A stretch of DNA of 34,224 nt from Oleiphilaceae bacterium (GTDB lineage: Bacteria; Pseudomonadota; Gammaproteobacteria; Pseudomonadales; Oleiphilaceae). Each line of letters opens with the position of its first letter. Positions within the stretch are counted from its first letter, which is position 1. The position numbers were made by a program, and so were the translations under genes. Of the stretch, positions 17,805-26,575 are shown in pieces. The notes beneath the pieces are model-generated. The model searched no databases, was not told the DNA's origin, and saw only the letters and a list, made by a program, of their open reading frames with translations. The DNA lies in assembly GCA_018334495.1 (NCBI GenBank), contig JAGXLV010000026.1, positions 1-34,224 of the forward strand, given 5' to 3'.

Positions 17805-18408
17805 ATGAGTTAGCCAGCACTCGGAAGAGGTTATAAGTCACCTGGCCGGCCGTCTTCTTGCGATGCAGTTCCCAGTTATCCGGGTAGGGCAGGGCCGTCA
17901 GCTCACTTTCATGCTCCATATAAACCCGACTGCCCTCGCCAACCCAGCCCTCCCTGGCCAGTATCGGCAATAGCCGCTCCGCCCAGCCCTGACGAAAAGG
18001 CGGATCGAGGAAGATGATGTCGTAGGGCGCCGCCGGCGTCTGCGCGAGAAAATCCTCCACCGGACAGCAGACTACCCTGCCGCAACGAGCGTTCAGAGTC
18101 TTGAGGTTTGCGATCAGCGCTTTTGCCAGAGCCGGGGTTTTATCCACCAGCGTGACTTCGCGCGCGCCGCGGGATAGAGCCTCGAGGCCGAGCGCACCGC
18201 TGCCGGCAAAAAGGTCGAGGCAGCGGGCGTCGGCCAGGTGGTGACTCAGCCAGTTGAACAGGGTTTCGCGGGTTCGCGCCGGCGTTGGTCGCACACCTCC
18301 CACTGCGGGGAAACGCAGTTTGCGGCTGCGCCAGTCGCCGCCGATAAGGCGAAGTTCGCCTTCGCCTCCTTCTGTGCGGGATTTTTTAGCGGTTTTTTTG
18401 ACTGACAC
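17803..18408 (-). CDS. rsmD: 16S rRNA (guanine-966-N2)-methyltransferase RsmD
   Basis: SAM-dependent methyltransferase that modifies G966 of 16S rRNA in the small subunit; 201 residues from the GTG at 18408, which has AGGAG ten bases upstream. The frame stays open to a TTG at 18438, but those residues lack family similarity. Motifs are LRLIGGDWRSRKLRFP, VRPTPARTRETLFNWL, the SAM-binding LDLFAGSGALGLEALSRGA and the catalytic DPPF in IIFLDPPFRQGW. It is divergent from ftsY, the usual gammaproteobacterial arrangement of rsmD next to ftsYEX-rpoH. Confidence 0.95.
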   Translation of the reverse strand: MSVKKTAKKSRTEGGEGELRLIGGDWRSRKLRFPAVGGVRPTPARTRETLFNWLSHHLADARCLDLFAGSGALGLEALSRGAREVTLVDKTPALAKALIANLKTLNARCGRVVCCPVEDFLAQTPAAPYDIIFLDPPFRQGWAERLLPILAREGWVGEGSRVYMEHESELTALPYPDNWELHRKKTAGQVTYNLFRVLANS

Positions 18409-18460
18409 GGCGCATAAACTCCTGGTTCGACAAAACAAGTGTAACGACAGGCTGCTAAGT

Positions 18461-18490
18461 TTGGACGCTCAGCGGCCCGAGGGCTAGAAT
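18461..18490 (+). promoter_or_regulatory. Candidate sigma-70 promoter of the ftsY operon
   Basis: TTGGAC at 18461-18466 and TAGAAT at 18485-18490 are separated by 18 bases and lie in the rsmD-ftsY divergent gap. Transcription would begin near 18497, giving a leader of about 70 bases before the ftsY ATG. Both boxes are close to consensus; position and orientation are as expected. Confidence 0.6.
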
Positions 18491-18566
18491 AGCCGCCTTG
18501 AATTTTAAAGGGGTTTGACCAAGCGCTTCTTCAAGTGCGCCCCGCAACTTCCGGGAATGGAATGCA

Positions 18567-19718
18567 ATGACAATGGCAGAGTGGATCTCAATTGGCTTTC
18601 TGGTCTTTCTTGTACTCGTTTTTGGTGCCGAGCTGGTTGCCAAGCGTCGCCGTATGCCCCGCCCCAAGCGAATTCCCCAGCATAAGCCCGAGGAAGGCGA
18701 GGGGGTACCTACAGCCGAGGAAAAAGCGCCGGCTGAGCCTGCCGAGGAAGCCGAGGCGACGGTCGCTGTGCCAGAACCGGTGCCCAAGCCGGCCCCTGAG
18801 CCCCGGGTGCCTCCCGTCAGCGTGTTTCAGCGTTTTCGCCAGGGTCTGGGCAAGACCCGGGCGAGCCTTACGGACCTGTTCTCCGCAGGCAAGGTGGACG
18901 AAGACCTGCTGGAGGAGATCGAAACCACTCTGTTGATGGCCGACGTGGGCGTCACGGCCACCTCTGAAATCATTGATTCACTAACGCAGAAACTCGAGCG
19001 GCAACAGCTAAAAGACGGCGAAGCCCTGCGCCAGGCGCTTAAAGAGGATTTACGTCAGATGCTCGCTAACTCGGTACAGCCCCTGGAAATACAGTCTGAT
19101 AAAAAGCCTTACGTGATCCTGATGGTTGGCGTTAACGGCGTTGGCAAAACCACGACGATTGGCAAACTGGCCCACAAATTCAAGCGTGATGGCAAATCGG
19201 TCATGCTGGCCGCGGGGGATACCTTTCGGGCCGCGGCCGTGGAGCAGTTGCAAGTTTGGGGCGAGCGTAACGACGTGCCGGTTGTTGCCCAACACACCGG
19301 CGCTGACAGTGCCTCCGTTATCTTTGACGCGGTTCAGTCCGCTGCCGCGCGTCAGGTGGATGTGGTAATCGCTGATACCGCCGGCCGGTTGCAGAACAAG
19401 GACAACCTGATGAGCGAGCTGGAAAAAGTTGTGCGGGTGATCAAAAAGCTTGACGATCAGGCACCCCATGAAGTCATGCTCGTTCTGGATGCGGGCACCG
19501 GGCAGAATGCCCTGAGTCAGGCCAGGGTTTTCCAGGAGGCAGTGGGTGTCAGTGGCATTACCCTGACCAAACTGGACGGTACAGCCAAGGGCGGTATCGT
19601 TTTTGCCATCGCCCGCCAGCTGCAGTTACCTATCCGGTATATTGGCGTCGGCGAACAGGTGGACGACTTGCGCGAGTTTGACTCAGAACTGTTTGTAAAC
19701 GCCTTATTTGATGAGTAG
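18567..19718 (+). CDS. ftsY: Signal recognition particle receptor FtsY
   Basis: SRP receptor GTPase that docks ribosome-SRP complexes at the translocon; 383 residues. The NG domain contains G1 GVNGVGKTTTIGKLA (about residue 188), the DTAGR G3 motif (about 270) and TKLDGTAKGG (about 333). The N-terminal A region is Glu/Pro/Ala-rich. The first 30 residues are unusual: MAEWISIGFLVFLVLVFGAE is a strong predicted transmembrane helix followed by KRRRMPRPKR, so the protein looks membrane-anchored with the GTPase in the cytoplasm. E. coli FtsY lacks such a helix and binds membranes peripherally. It is the first gene of ftsY-ftsE-ftsX, nine bases before ftsE. Confidence 0.96.
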   Translation: MTMAEWISIGFLVFLVLVFGAELVAKRRRMPRPKRIPQHKPEEGEGVPTAEEKAPAEPAEEAEATVAVPEPVPKPAPEPRVPPVSVFQRFRQGLGKTRASLTDLFSAGKVDEDLLEEIETTLLMADVGVTATSEIIDSLTQKLERQQLKDGEALRQALKEDLRQMLANSVQPLEIQSDKKPYVILMVGVNGVGKTTTIGKLAHKFKRDGKSVMLAAGDTFRAAAVEQLQVWGERNDVPVVAQHTGADSASVIFDAVQSAAARQVDVVIADTAGRLQNKDNLMSELEKVVRVIKKLDDQAPHEVMLVLDAGTGQNALSQARVFQEAVGVSGITLTKLDGTAKGGIVFAIARQLQLPIRYIGVGEQVDDLREFDSELFVNALFDE

Positions 19719-19727
19719 TTCAATCCG

Positions 19728-20396
19728 ATGATCGAATTTGAGCAGGTCAGCAAGCGTTACGATGGCGACCATACAGCTTTGAAGCAGGTGAATTTCCAGC
19801 TGGCACGTGGTGAGTTGGCGTTTCTCACCGGTCATTCCGGCGCCGGCAAGAGCACGCTACTTAAACTGATTATGCTCATGGAGCGCCCCAGCGCCGGGCG
19901 GGTCGTGGTTGGTGGGCAATTATTGAACACCCTGCCTAAACGCCAGGTGCCGTACATCCGTCGTCACATCGGTGTGGTGTTCCAGAATCACCAGTTACTG
20001 TTTGACCGCAGTGTATTCGACAATGTCGCCATGCCGCTGGAAGTGATGGGGACGCCCGCGGGCGACATTGGCCGGCGGGTAAGAGCGGCATTAGACAAGG
20101 TTGGGCTGCTTAGCAAGGAAAAAATGAACCCCATTCAGCTCTCGGGTGGTGAACAACAGCGGGTGGGCATTGCGCGGGCGGTGGTGAACAAGCCACCGGT
20201 GCTGCTGGCGGACGAGCCCACGGGTAACCTGGACCCCGCGCTTTCGGCGGACATAATGCGCCTGTTCGAGCAGTTCAGCCAGGTTGGCGTGACGGTCTTG
20301 ATTGCCAGTCACGACATTGCTCTGATCGATAATATGCAGCGCCGGACACTGACTCTGGCAGATGGCCGCCTTGTGTCAGAAGGTGGTGTGTCATGA
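19728..20396 (+). CDS. ftsE: Cell division ATP-binding protein FtsE
   Basis: ABC ATPase of 222 residues that pairs with FtsX at the divisome to control periplasmic peptidoglycan hydrolase activation. Walker A is GHSGAGKST (35-43), the signature is [14 protein letters not shown] (about 138), and Walker B is [12 protein letters not shown] (about 158-169), followed by the H-loop in IASHD. Its start ([13 protein letters not shown]) matches the family. It shares four bases with ftsX (ATGA), the usual translational coupling. Confidence 0.97.
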   Translation: MIEFEQVSKRYDGDHTALKQVNFQLARGELAFLTGHSGAGKSTLLKLIMLMERPSAGRVVVGGQLLNTLPKRQVPYIRRHIGVVFQNHQLLFDRSVFDNVAMPLEVMGTPAGDIGRRVRAALDKVGLLSKEKMNPIQLSGGEQQRVGIARAVVNKPPVLLADEPTGNLDPALSADIMRLFEQFSQVGVTVLIASHDIALIDNMQRRTLTLADGRLVSEGGVS

Positions 20397-21370
20397 ACAA
20401 GGCTCCGCCAAAACCTCGCGGGGCAAACAGGTCCCGGGCACCCTTTCGCCAGGCTTTTGAGAGCTACCTGGGGCATCATCGCAGAGTCGCGCGGGACAGC
20501 GCTCGTCGCATGTTGCAGGCGCCGGTTGCCAGCCTGATGACCTGGACGGTCATGGGGGTGGCGCTGGCGTTGCCGGTGGGCCTTCTGCTGCTGTTGACCA
20601 GTTTGCAGGGCGTCAGCGCGGGCTGGGAAAGCGCCGCGCGCGTGACCCTGTACCTGGCGGAGGAGGTGACAGTGGATCAGGCAGACGGTTTGCGGCTGGA
20701 TATTGCCATGCGACCGGAGGTGGCTGAGGTCGAGCTGATTGATAAAACGCAAGCCCTGGCTGAATTCCGGTCCGGCTCGGGGTTGGATGATGCGCTTGAC
20801 TTCCTCAACGATAATCCGCTACCCCACACCTTGCTGGTCACGCCCACCGATCGTGTTCGCAGCGAGCTTGCCATGCAGGGGTTGCTTGGAACCCTGGAAG
20901 ACATCCGGGGCGTTAGCCGGGTTCAGGTCGATCTGGGCTGGCTGCAGCGTCTCAAGGCGATCACCGAAGTGTTGGGCCGGGGCGTTTGGGCGCTCGCGGC
21001 CCTGCTGGCGCTGGCGGTTATTCTGGTCATCGGCAATACCATCCGCCTGGCGATCGAAAACCGGCGGGATGAAATTCTCGTGGCAAAACTGGTCGGCGGA
21101 ACCGATGCGTTTGTCCGGCGTCCTTTTCTGTATACTGGTATCTGGTTCGGGTTAGGCGGTGGCCTGGTGGCGTTTGTCTTGTTGCAGCTGACTTTGTGGT
21201 GGCTCAGTGGGCCGGTCGAGAGACTGGCGGATCTCTACGGTAGCCAGTTCGTGCTCACTGGCCTTTCTTTTCAGGGCAACCTGGTCTTACTGATGGTGGC
21301 CATAGGCTTTGGCTGGCTTGGAGCCTGGTTGGCAGTAAAAAGACATCTGGTCGCCATCGAACCCGGCTGA
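20393..21370 (+). CDS. ftsX: Cell division permease-like protein FtsX
   Basis: Inner-membrane partner of FtsE, 325 residues, with four predicted transmembrane helices (about 48-72, 200-222, 248-270 and 290-312) and a large periplasmic loop between helices one and two that recruits an amidase activator such as EnvC. The basic N-terminal cytoplasmic tail of about 45 residues is normal for gammaproteobacteria. The segment VILVIGNTIRLAIENRRDEI, which is well conserved in FtsX, and the coupled position after ftsE make the call firm. A 214-base gap follows before rpoH and no terminator is visible in it. Confidence 0.95.
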   Translation: MNKAPPKPRGANRSRAPFRQAFESYLGHHRRVARDSARRMLQAPVASLMTWTVMGVALALPVGLLLLLTSLQGVSAGWESAARVTLYLAEEVTVDQADGLRLDIAMRPEVAEVELIDKTQALAEFRSGSGLDDALDFLNDNPLPHTLLVTPTDRVRSELAMQGLLGTLEDIRGVSRVQVDLGWLQRLKAITEVLGRGVWALAALLALAVILVIGNTIRLAIENRRDEILVAKLVGGTDAFVRRPFLYTGIWFGLGGGLVAFVLLQLTLWWLSGPVERLADLYGSQFVLTGLSFQGNLVLLMVAIGFGWLGAWLAVKRHLVAIEPG

Positions 21371-21584
21371 GAGGCGAGTGTAGTGATCGTTTATACAGGA
21401 AAAAGCGTATTGAAAAAGTCTTAGTGGTCGGTGTAATTTAAAGAGTACTAGGCGGACCTAATAAGTTCATGGCCCCTCAGCACTGGGTCATCAAGGTTCA
21501 GTCGGAAATAATTCAAGCTTTTTGCGGTCTCAAATTGGCTTGGTAAAACATTCAAGGACCCGCACAAGCATGGGAGAGTTACAC
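21371..21584 (+). promoter_or_regulatory. rpoH upstream leader and promoter region
   Basis: A 214-base gap between ftsX and rpoH. In other gammaproteobacteria this interval carries several rpoH promoters, and the mRNA start region folds to control translation by temperature. No clear terminator for ftsX is present, so read-through is possible. I could not assign -35/-10 boxes or a specific RNA thermometer by eye. Confidence 0.45.
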
Positions 21585-22445
21585 ATGGGTACAAGCTTAC
21601 AACTAGCGGATAGACTGGTTCCGGGCGCGAATCTTGAGTCTTACATTCAAGCCGCGAGTCGTATCCCTGTGCTGACCGCAGACGAGGAGCGTGAGCTCGC
21701 CGAGAAGCTGTATTATGACGGCGAACTGGAATCAGCCCGTCAGCTGGTGTTGTCGCACCTGCGATTCGTGATCCACATTGCCAGAAGCTACTCCGGTTAT
21801 GGTCTGGCTCAGGCCGATCTTATCCAGGAGGGTAACGTTGGCCTCATGAAAGCCGTCAAACGGTTCAATCCTGAATATGGCGTAAGGCTCGTGTCCTTTG
21901 CCGTACACTGGATCAAGGCAGAAATTCACGAATTTATCCTGCGCAACTGGCGTATCGTGAAAGTGGCGACCACCAAGGCCCAGCGTAAATTGTTCTTTAA
22001 CCTGCGCAGCCAGAAGAAACGGCTTGCGTGGCTCAATCACAATGAGCTTGAAGCGGTTGCCCAGGACTTGGGAGTCGAGCCCAAAGTGGTCCGGGAAATG
22101 GAAGGCCGTATGTCCAGCCAGGACACTGCTTTTGATGGCCCCATGGATGACGATAGCGATACCGCTTACCAGGCGCCGGCCTATTACTTGCAGGATCACA
22201 GCACCGATCCGGCCAGTTTGCTGGAACAGTCGGACTGGACTGAAAATGCCAATGGCCGCCTGATGGAAGCGCTGGGCAGCCTCGATGAGCGCAGTCAGGA
22301 TATTCTCCGTGAGCGCTGGCTCAGTGGCAGCAAGTCCACACTACATGAGTTGGCTGACCGTTATGGCATTTCGGCAGAACGCATTCGTCAGCTGGAAAAG
22401 AACGCCATGAAAAAAATCCGGATGCAGATGACGGAAGCGGCTTAA
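21585..22445 (+). CDS. rpoH: RNA polymerase heat-shock sigma factor RpoH (sigma-32)
   Basis: Directs transcription of heat-shock genes; 286 residues. I chose the ATG at 21585 ([20 protein letters not shown]) because GGGAGAG lies seven bases upstream and this matches family N termini; the frame is open further upstream. Region 2 is visible in [20 protein letters not shown] and [20 protein letters not shown], and the RpoH box QRKLFFNLR sits at residues 133-141, the segment that distinguishes sigma-32 from other sigmas. Region 4 is [19 protein letters not shown]. It follows ftsYEX as in most gammaproteobacteria and ends in a clear terminator. Confidence 0.97.
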   Translation: MGTSLQLADRLVPGANLESYIQAASRIPVLTADEERELAEKLYYDGELESARQLVLSHLRFVIHIARSYSGYGLAQADLIQEGNVGLMKAVKRFNPEYGVRLVSFAVHWIKAEIHEFILRNWRIVKVATTKAQRKLFFNLRSQKKRLAWLNHNELEAVAQDLGVEPKVVREMEGRMSSQDTAFDGPMDDDSDTAYQAPAYYLQDHSTDPASLLEQSDWTENANGRLMEALGSLDERSQDILRERWLSGSKSTLHELADRYGISAERIRQLEKNAMKKIRMQMTEAA

Positions 22446-22474
22446 GCATAAAATACACTGACCCCAGTCGAAAG

Positions 22475-22501
22475 AACGCCACCAAACCTGGTGGCGTTTT
22501 T
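22475..22501 (+). terminator. Intrinsic terminator downstream of rpoH
   Basis: AACGCCACC-AAACCT-GGTGGCGTT forms a perfect 9-bp stem with a six-base loop and runs straight into a T-tract, 30 bases after the rpoH stop. It ends the ftsYEX-rpoH transcription unit. Confidence 0.93.
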
Positions 22502-22585
22502 GTTCCTGAGCTCTGTGAAACTTGCCCCGGTAGTGATTTTCCCAGGCACCCCTGATGCCATCCATTACGTCAAAGGTAATCTGCC

Positions 22586-23497
22586 ATGACCCAGCCACTT
22601 CCCCGCGTCGCCTTTCTCGGTATTGGTCTTATGGGTGCGCCCATGATCCGCAACCTGCTCGATGCGGGCTTTCCCATGACTCTTTGGAATCGAACCGCTC
22701 GTAAGTGTGAACCCTTCTCCGAAGAGGCGACTATCGCAGGGACGCCCTCGGAAGCGGTGGCAGACGCGGATGTGGTGATCCTGATGCTGGAAAATGGCAC
22801 GGTGGTTCACCAGGTACTGGTTGAGCGAGAGGTTATTTCGTCATTGCAGGCCGGCGCCACCGTCATTGACATGAGTTCCATCCCGCCGGCCCTGGCCCGG
22901 GATCACGGCCAACGGGTTGAAGCTCGGGGCTGCCACTACCTTGATGCCCCCGTCTCCGGTGGAACGGCGGGAGCGCAAACGGCCCGGTTGAGCGTTATGG
23001 TCGGTGGCGACGCTGACATCATGACGGCGCAGGCCCCGATTTTCGCTGCTCTGGGCAAACCCACGCATATTGGCCCGATTGGTTCCGGCCAGTTGGCCAA
23101 GCTGGCCAATCAGGCAATTGTCGGCATCACCATCGGCGCGGTCTCAGAGGCGCTTCTTCTGGCGGCTCGCGGTGGAGCCAAGCCGGAAGCTGTCCGGGAA
23201 GCACTGATGGGCGGCTTTGCGGGCAGTAAAATCCTTGAGGTGCATGGCCAGCGAATGCTGGATCGCGATTTCGCTCCGGGCGCGCCGGCTCGTATCCAGC
23301 TTAAAGATATGGCTATGATCCTGGACGAAGCACGGGCGGAAAAACTGACGCTGCCCTTGGCGCAACAGGTCCATAACGAGTATTTGGCGTTGATCGCAAA
23401 CGGCCACACAGAAGTGGACCATAGTGGCTTGCTGCTGGAACTTGAACACATCAACGGTGTCCAACTTGATTCACGTCACCTGGTAACCGGAGGCTGA
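22586..23497 (+). CDS. glxR: 2-hydroxy-3-oxopropionate (tartronate semialdehyde) reductase-like dehydrogenase
   Basis: A 303-residue member of the 3-hydroxyisobutyrate dehydrogenase family. The Rossmann loop FLGIGLMGAPM is at residues 10-20, the substrate-binding segment is YLDAPVSGGTAGAQ, and the catalytic lysine lies in LAKLANQAIVG. The region ALMGGFAGSKILEVHGQRM resembles GlxR/GarR, which reduces tartronate semialdehyde to D-glycerate with NAD(P)H. The neighbour encodes hydroxypyruvate isomerase, which usually accompanies this enzyme in the glyoxylate carboligase pathway, but no carboligase gene (gcl) lies in this window. A related beta-hydroxyacid substrate remains possible. Confidence 0.82.
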   Translation: MTQPLPRVAFLGIGLMGAPMIRNLLDAGFPMTLWNRTARKCEPFSEEATIAGTPSEAVADADVVILMLENGTVVHQVLVEREVISSLQAGATVIDMSSIPPALARDHGQRVEARGCHYLDAPVSGGTAGAQTARLSVMVGGDADIMTAQAPIFAALGKPTHIGPIGSGQLAKLANQAIVGITIGAVSEALLLAARGGAKPEAVREALMGGFAGSKILEVHGQRMLDRDFAPGAPARIQLKDMAMILDEARAEKLTLPLAQQVHNEYLALIANGHTEVDHSGLLLELEHINGVQLDSRHLVTGG

Positions 23498-23500
23498 CGT

Positions 23501-24277
23501 TTGCCCAGGTTTGCCGCTAACCTCACTCTGCTGTTCACAGAGCTGGATTTCCTGGACCGCTTTGCTGCTGCCCGACAGGCCGGTTTTGCGGGCGTGGAAT
23601 GTCTGTTTCCTTACACCTGGCCTGCGGAAGAATTGCGCTCGGTATTGCAGCAAGAAGGGCTAACCCAGGTGCTTTTTAACCTGCCGGCCGGAAACTGGGA
23701 GGCAGGAGAGCGAGGCATCGCCTGCCTGCCGGATCGGGGCGCGGAATTTCGCGGCGGCGTGGTGGAAGCTATCCATTATGCGGAAATACTGGGCTGTCCG
23801 CGCATCAATTGCCTGGCCGGACTGAAACCGCCCCGGTTAAGCGAGCGCAGGGCCTGGCAGACCCTCGCGGATAATCTCCGCTGGGCAGCGGCCCAATGCC
23901 GGGAGGCAGGGCTGACACTGTGCATCGAAGCCATCAACACGCGGGTCGATATGCCCGGATTTCTGCTGGACAGCTCAGCAAAGGCCGTGCGACTGATTGA
24001 GCAAGTCGCCGTCCCGAATCTGAAATTACAGTACGATATCTACCATATGCAGATCATGGAAGGCGATCTGATCAGGACACTGGAGCGGCTTTTGCCGCAG
24101 ATTGGTCACATCCAGTTTGCCGACAACCCCGGGCGCGGCGAACCGGGTACCGGTGAAATAAATTTTGCCCGTGTGTTTGAGGCGTTGGACGGCCTGGGTT
24201 ACAGCGGCTGGGTCAGTGCCGAATATCATCCTCAAAGCTCCACCGCAGACGGTCTGAGGTGGATGGATCGCTATTGA
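23501..24277 (+). CDS. hyi: Hydroxypyruvate isomerase-like TIM-barrel protein
   Basis: A 258-residue xylose-isomerase-like TIM barrel. The segment CIEAINTRVDMPGFLLD contains the first metal-binding glutamate, and QYDIYHMQIMEGDL and HIQFADNPGRGEPGTGEINF are the characteristic Hyi signatures. A C-terminal SAEYHP supplies the last metal ligand. Hyi interconverts hydroxypyruvate and tartronate semialdehyde, the substrate of the adjacent GlxR-like reductase, so the pair makes biochemical sense. The start is a TTG at 23501, three bases after the upstream stop, with CCGGAGG seven bases before it. No strong terminator follows. Confidence 0.85.
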   Translation: MPRFAANLTLLFTELDFLDRFAAARQAGFAGVECLFPYTWPAEELRSVLQQEGLTQVLFNLPAGNWEAGERGIACLPDRGAEFRGGVVEAIHYAEILGCPRINCLAGLKPPRLSERRAWQTLADNLRWAAAQCREAGLTLCIEAINTRVDMPGFLLDSSAKAVRLIEQVAVPNLKLQYDIYHMQIMEGDLIRTLERLLPQIGHIQFADNPGRGEPGTGEINFARVFEALDGLGYSGWVSAEYHPQSSTADGLRWMDRY

Positions 24278-24333
24278 TGGCCTCTTACAAGATGGTAACT
24301 GGTCGCCGCTAGCTGTTGGCCGTAGTCTGGTTA

Positions 24334-24362
24334 ACAGTCTGTCTTCTTAAAGGACAGATTGT
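24334..24362 (+). repeat. Stem-loop upstream of the response regulator gene
   Basis: ACAGTCTGTC and GACAGATTGT pair over 10 bp (one G-T wobble) around a nine-base loop, within the 130-base gap before the response regulator. No T-run follows, so it is not a standard terminator. CTTAAA occurs twice about 20 bases apart here, which could reflect tandem regulator binding. Confidence 0.4.
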
Positions 24363-24407
24363 CAGCTTAAATGCGTTTGAATAATCCGTTAATCGGGAGG
24401 CTCACCG

Positions 24408-25088
24408 GTGAAAGCACTGGTAATTGAAGACGATCAGGACGTTGCAACCTACCTTGTGAAAGGTTTGAAAGAATCCGACTTTGTGGTCGATCACGCGTCC
24501 GACGGCAAGGAAGGCCTCATGCTGGCCGCCAGCGAAGATTACGACATTATGATTGTTGATCGCATGTTGCCCGGCATGGATGGCCTGGCCATTATCAAGA
24601 CGGTGCGTGCTACCGGTAATCAGGTCCCGGTACTTATTCTCAGTGCCCTGGGCGATGTGGACGATAGGGTGGCCGGCTTGCGGGGCGGCGGTGATGATTA
24701 CCTGACCAAGCCGTTCTCGTTTACCGAGCTGCTGGCCCGCATCGAATCGCTGCTGCGGCGCAACCGCCAGAAGGCCGAAACCGAGACGTTACTTAAAGTC
24801 GCGGACCTGGAGATGGATCTGCTCGCCCGTACGGTCAAGCGCGCCGGCCATAACATCGATGTGCAGCCCCGCGAATTCCGCCTCCTGGAATACCTGATGA
24901 GAAATGCCGGTCAGGTCGTCACCCGCACCATGTTGCTGGAAAAGGTCTGGGATTATCATTTTGATCCCCAGACCAATGTGATCGATGTTCATATTAGCCG
25001 CTTGCGGGCAAAGATCGATAAGGAGTTCGATACGCCTTTGCTGCAAACCATTCGGGGCGCCGGGTACATGCTGCGTGAAAATTCTTAG
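24408..25088 (+). CDS. OmpR/PhoB-family two-component response regulator
   Basis: A 226-residue DNA-binding regulator. The receiver domain has acidic residues D8/D9, phosphoacceptor D51 (IMIVDRMLPGMDG) and the switch lysine in DDYLTKPFSFTEL. A C-terminal winged helix (about 128-223) contains PREFRLLEYLMRNAGQVVTR and NVIDVHISRLRAKID. The start is GTG at 24408 with GGGAGG upstream. It overlaps the downstream sensor kinase gene by 14 bases, so the two form one unit. The receiver resembles CopR/QseB-type proteins, but the signal and targets cannot be read from the sequence. Confidence 0.93.
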   Translation: MKALVIEDDQDVATYLVKGLKESDFVVDHASDGKEGLMLAASEDYDIMIVDRMLPGMDGLAIIKTVRATGNQVPVLILSALGDVDDRVAGLRGGGDDYLTKPFSFTELLARIESLLRRNRQKAETETLLKVADLEMDLLARTVKRAGHNIDVQPREFRLLEYLMRNAGQVVTRTMLLEKVWDYHFDPQTNVIDVHISRLRAKIDKEFDTPLLQTIRGAGYMLRENS

Positions 25089-26532
25089 CCAGCTCAAGAC
25101 CTCCAGTTTCCAGCTGGCATTGCTGTATATGGTGGTGTTTGCCACCTCCGTATTTCTTTTGCTGGCGTTTATTTACTGGCGTACCGCCGGTTTTATGACG
25201 GCTCAGACGGATCAGACGATCGAGGCTGAGATTGCCGGTCTGGCGGAGCAATACCGGGGTCGCGGTGTCAACGGTCTGATCACCATTATTCGCGAGCGGG
25301 TGGCGCGGGACCCGAACGCCAAGTCGATCTATCTGCTCACGACCGACGACTACCTCAAACTGGCCGGCAACCTGACCAACTGGCCGCAAAAGGCTCAGGC
25401 AAAGAACGGCTGGGTCAATTTTACCCTGGAGGAAAGCGTCGGCTGGAGCGGCCCCGAACGCCGTGCCCGGGCCAGGATATTTGAAGTTCAGGGTGGCCTG
25501 CGTCTGCTTGTGGGTCGTGATGTTGATGACCTCAACACGCTGAAAAGCCTGATTGAAACCGCCATCAACTGGGGTATGGGCATTACCCTCGCCCTGGCCC
25601 TGGCGGGCGGGTTCATGATGAGCCGCAGCACCACCAAGCGCATCGAGGTGATCAACAATACCTCCCGCAAGATCATGAGCGGGCACTTGTCCCTGCGTAT
25701 TCCGACCCGCGGCACCGATGATGATTTTGACCAGCTGGCCGATAATCTCAACCAGATGCTGGATCGCATCGTCTACCTGATGGAGGGCATCCGTCATGTT
25801 TCCGACAGCATCGCCCATGACCTGCGCACGCCTCTGACGCGCCTGCGGAATCAGCTTGAAAACACCCTGATGTCGGTCGACAACGATGAGGCTCGGGAGC
25901 AGGCTGGCCGCGCTGTTGCCGAGGCCGACCAGTTACTGGCCACCTTCAATGCCCTGTTGCGGATTGCGCGTCTGGAAACCCGCGGTAATTCGGCCGATAT
26001 GAAACCGGTGTCTCTGGGGCTTTTGGTGAGCGACGCCTGCGAATTATACGAGGCCCTGGCGGAAGACAAGGAGCAGAGCTTCCGGCAGGAACTGGATGAG
26101 GAGGTCATGATCGAAGGGGATCGGGATCTACTGTTCCAGATGGTCAGCAATCTCATCGATAACGCCATCAAATACACGCCAGAGCAGGGCGATATTGCGG
26201 TGTCGGTCCGTGCCGAGGGCGAAGACGCAGTATTGCGGGTCAGTGACAGCGGTATTGGTATCCCCGACAGTGAAAAAGAACAGGTTTTTCAGCGCTTTTA
26301 TCGGGTCGCCAAGAGCCGCTCTCTACCGGGCAACGGTCTTGGTTTGAGCCTGGTCGGGGCGGTGACGGAAATTCATCAGGGCCGCATTGAGCTCAGTGAT
26401 CGTAATCCTGAGGCTGAGCCTCCGGGTCTCACCGTTTCCGTTCGCTTGCCGGCCTATCCCAGTGACAAACGCACGGCGAAGTCCGTCACGGCGAATCGGC
26501 TCAGCTGGGAAGATTCCGAGGCGACAACGTAA
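25075..26532 (+). CDS. Two-component sensor histidine kinase (HAMP, HisKA, HATPase)
   Basis: A 485-residue membrane kinase from the GTG at 25075, which overlaps the regulator gene; the frame is open further upstream but those residues would lie inside the regulator. TM1 is about residues 13-35 and TM2 about 164-184, with a periplasmic sensor of roughly 125 residues of no recognised type between them. A HAMP domain follows. The phosphoacceptor is H248 in SIAHDLRTPLTRLRN, the N box is NLIDNAIKYTPEQ (about 359), and the G boxes are DSGIGIPD and GNGLGLSL. It should phosphorylate the partner regulator. The acidic C-terminal tail is unremarkable. Confidence 0.93.
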   Translation: MKILSQLKTSSFQLALLYMVVFATSVFLLLAFIYWRTAGFMTAQTDQTIEAEIAGLAEQYRGRGVNGLITIIRERVARDPNAKSIYLLTTDDYLKLAGNLTNWPQKAQAKNGWVNFTLEESVGWSGPERRARARIFEVQGGLRLLVGRDVDDLNTLKSLIETAINWGMGITLALALAGGFMMSRSTTKRIEVINNTSRKIMSGHLSLRIPTRGTDDDFDQLADNLNQMLDRIVYLMEGIRHVSDSIAHDLRTPLTRLRNQLENTLMSVDNDEAREQAGRAVAEADQLLATFNALLRIARLETRGNSADMKPVSLGLLVSDACELYEALAEDKEQSFRQELDEEVMIEGDRDLLFQMVSNLIDNAIKYTPEQGDIAVSVRAEGEDAVLRVSDSGIGIPDSEKEQVFQRFYRVAKSRSLPGNGLGLSLVGAVTEIHQGRIELSDRNPEAEPPGLTVSVRLPAYPSDKRTAKSVTANRLSWEDSEATT

Positions 26533-26575
26533 AGGCCGACGCCCGGTTTTTGCCGCGCAGACTTCTGGCGTTCAT

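Noticed and set aside
21469..21546. 25-residue ORF in the rpoH leader
   Set aside because: The ribosome binding site is poor and the composition is unremarkable; nothing beyond chance supports translation.
24994..25818. Long minus-strand open frame (274 codons) opposite the sensor kinase gene
   Set aside because: The plus-strand kinase has all expected motifs; the opposite frame is His/Gln-rich without domains, a shadow.
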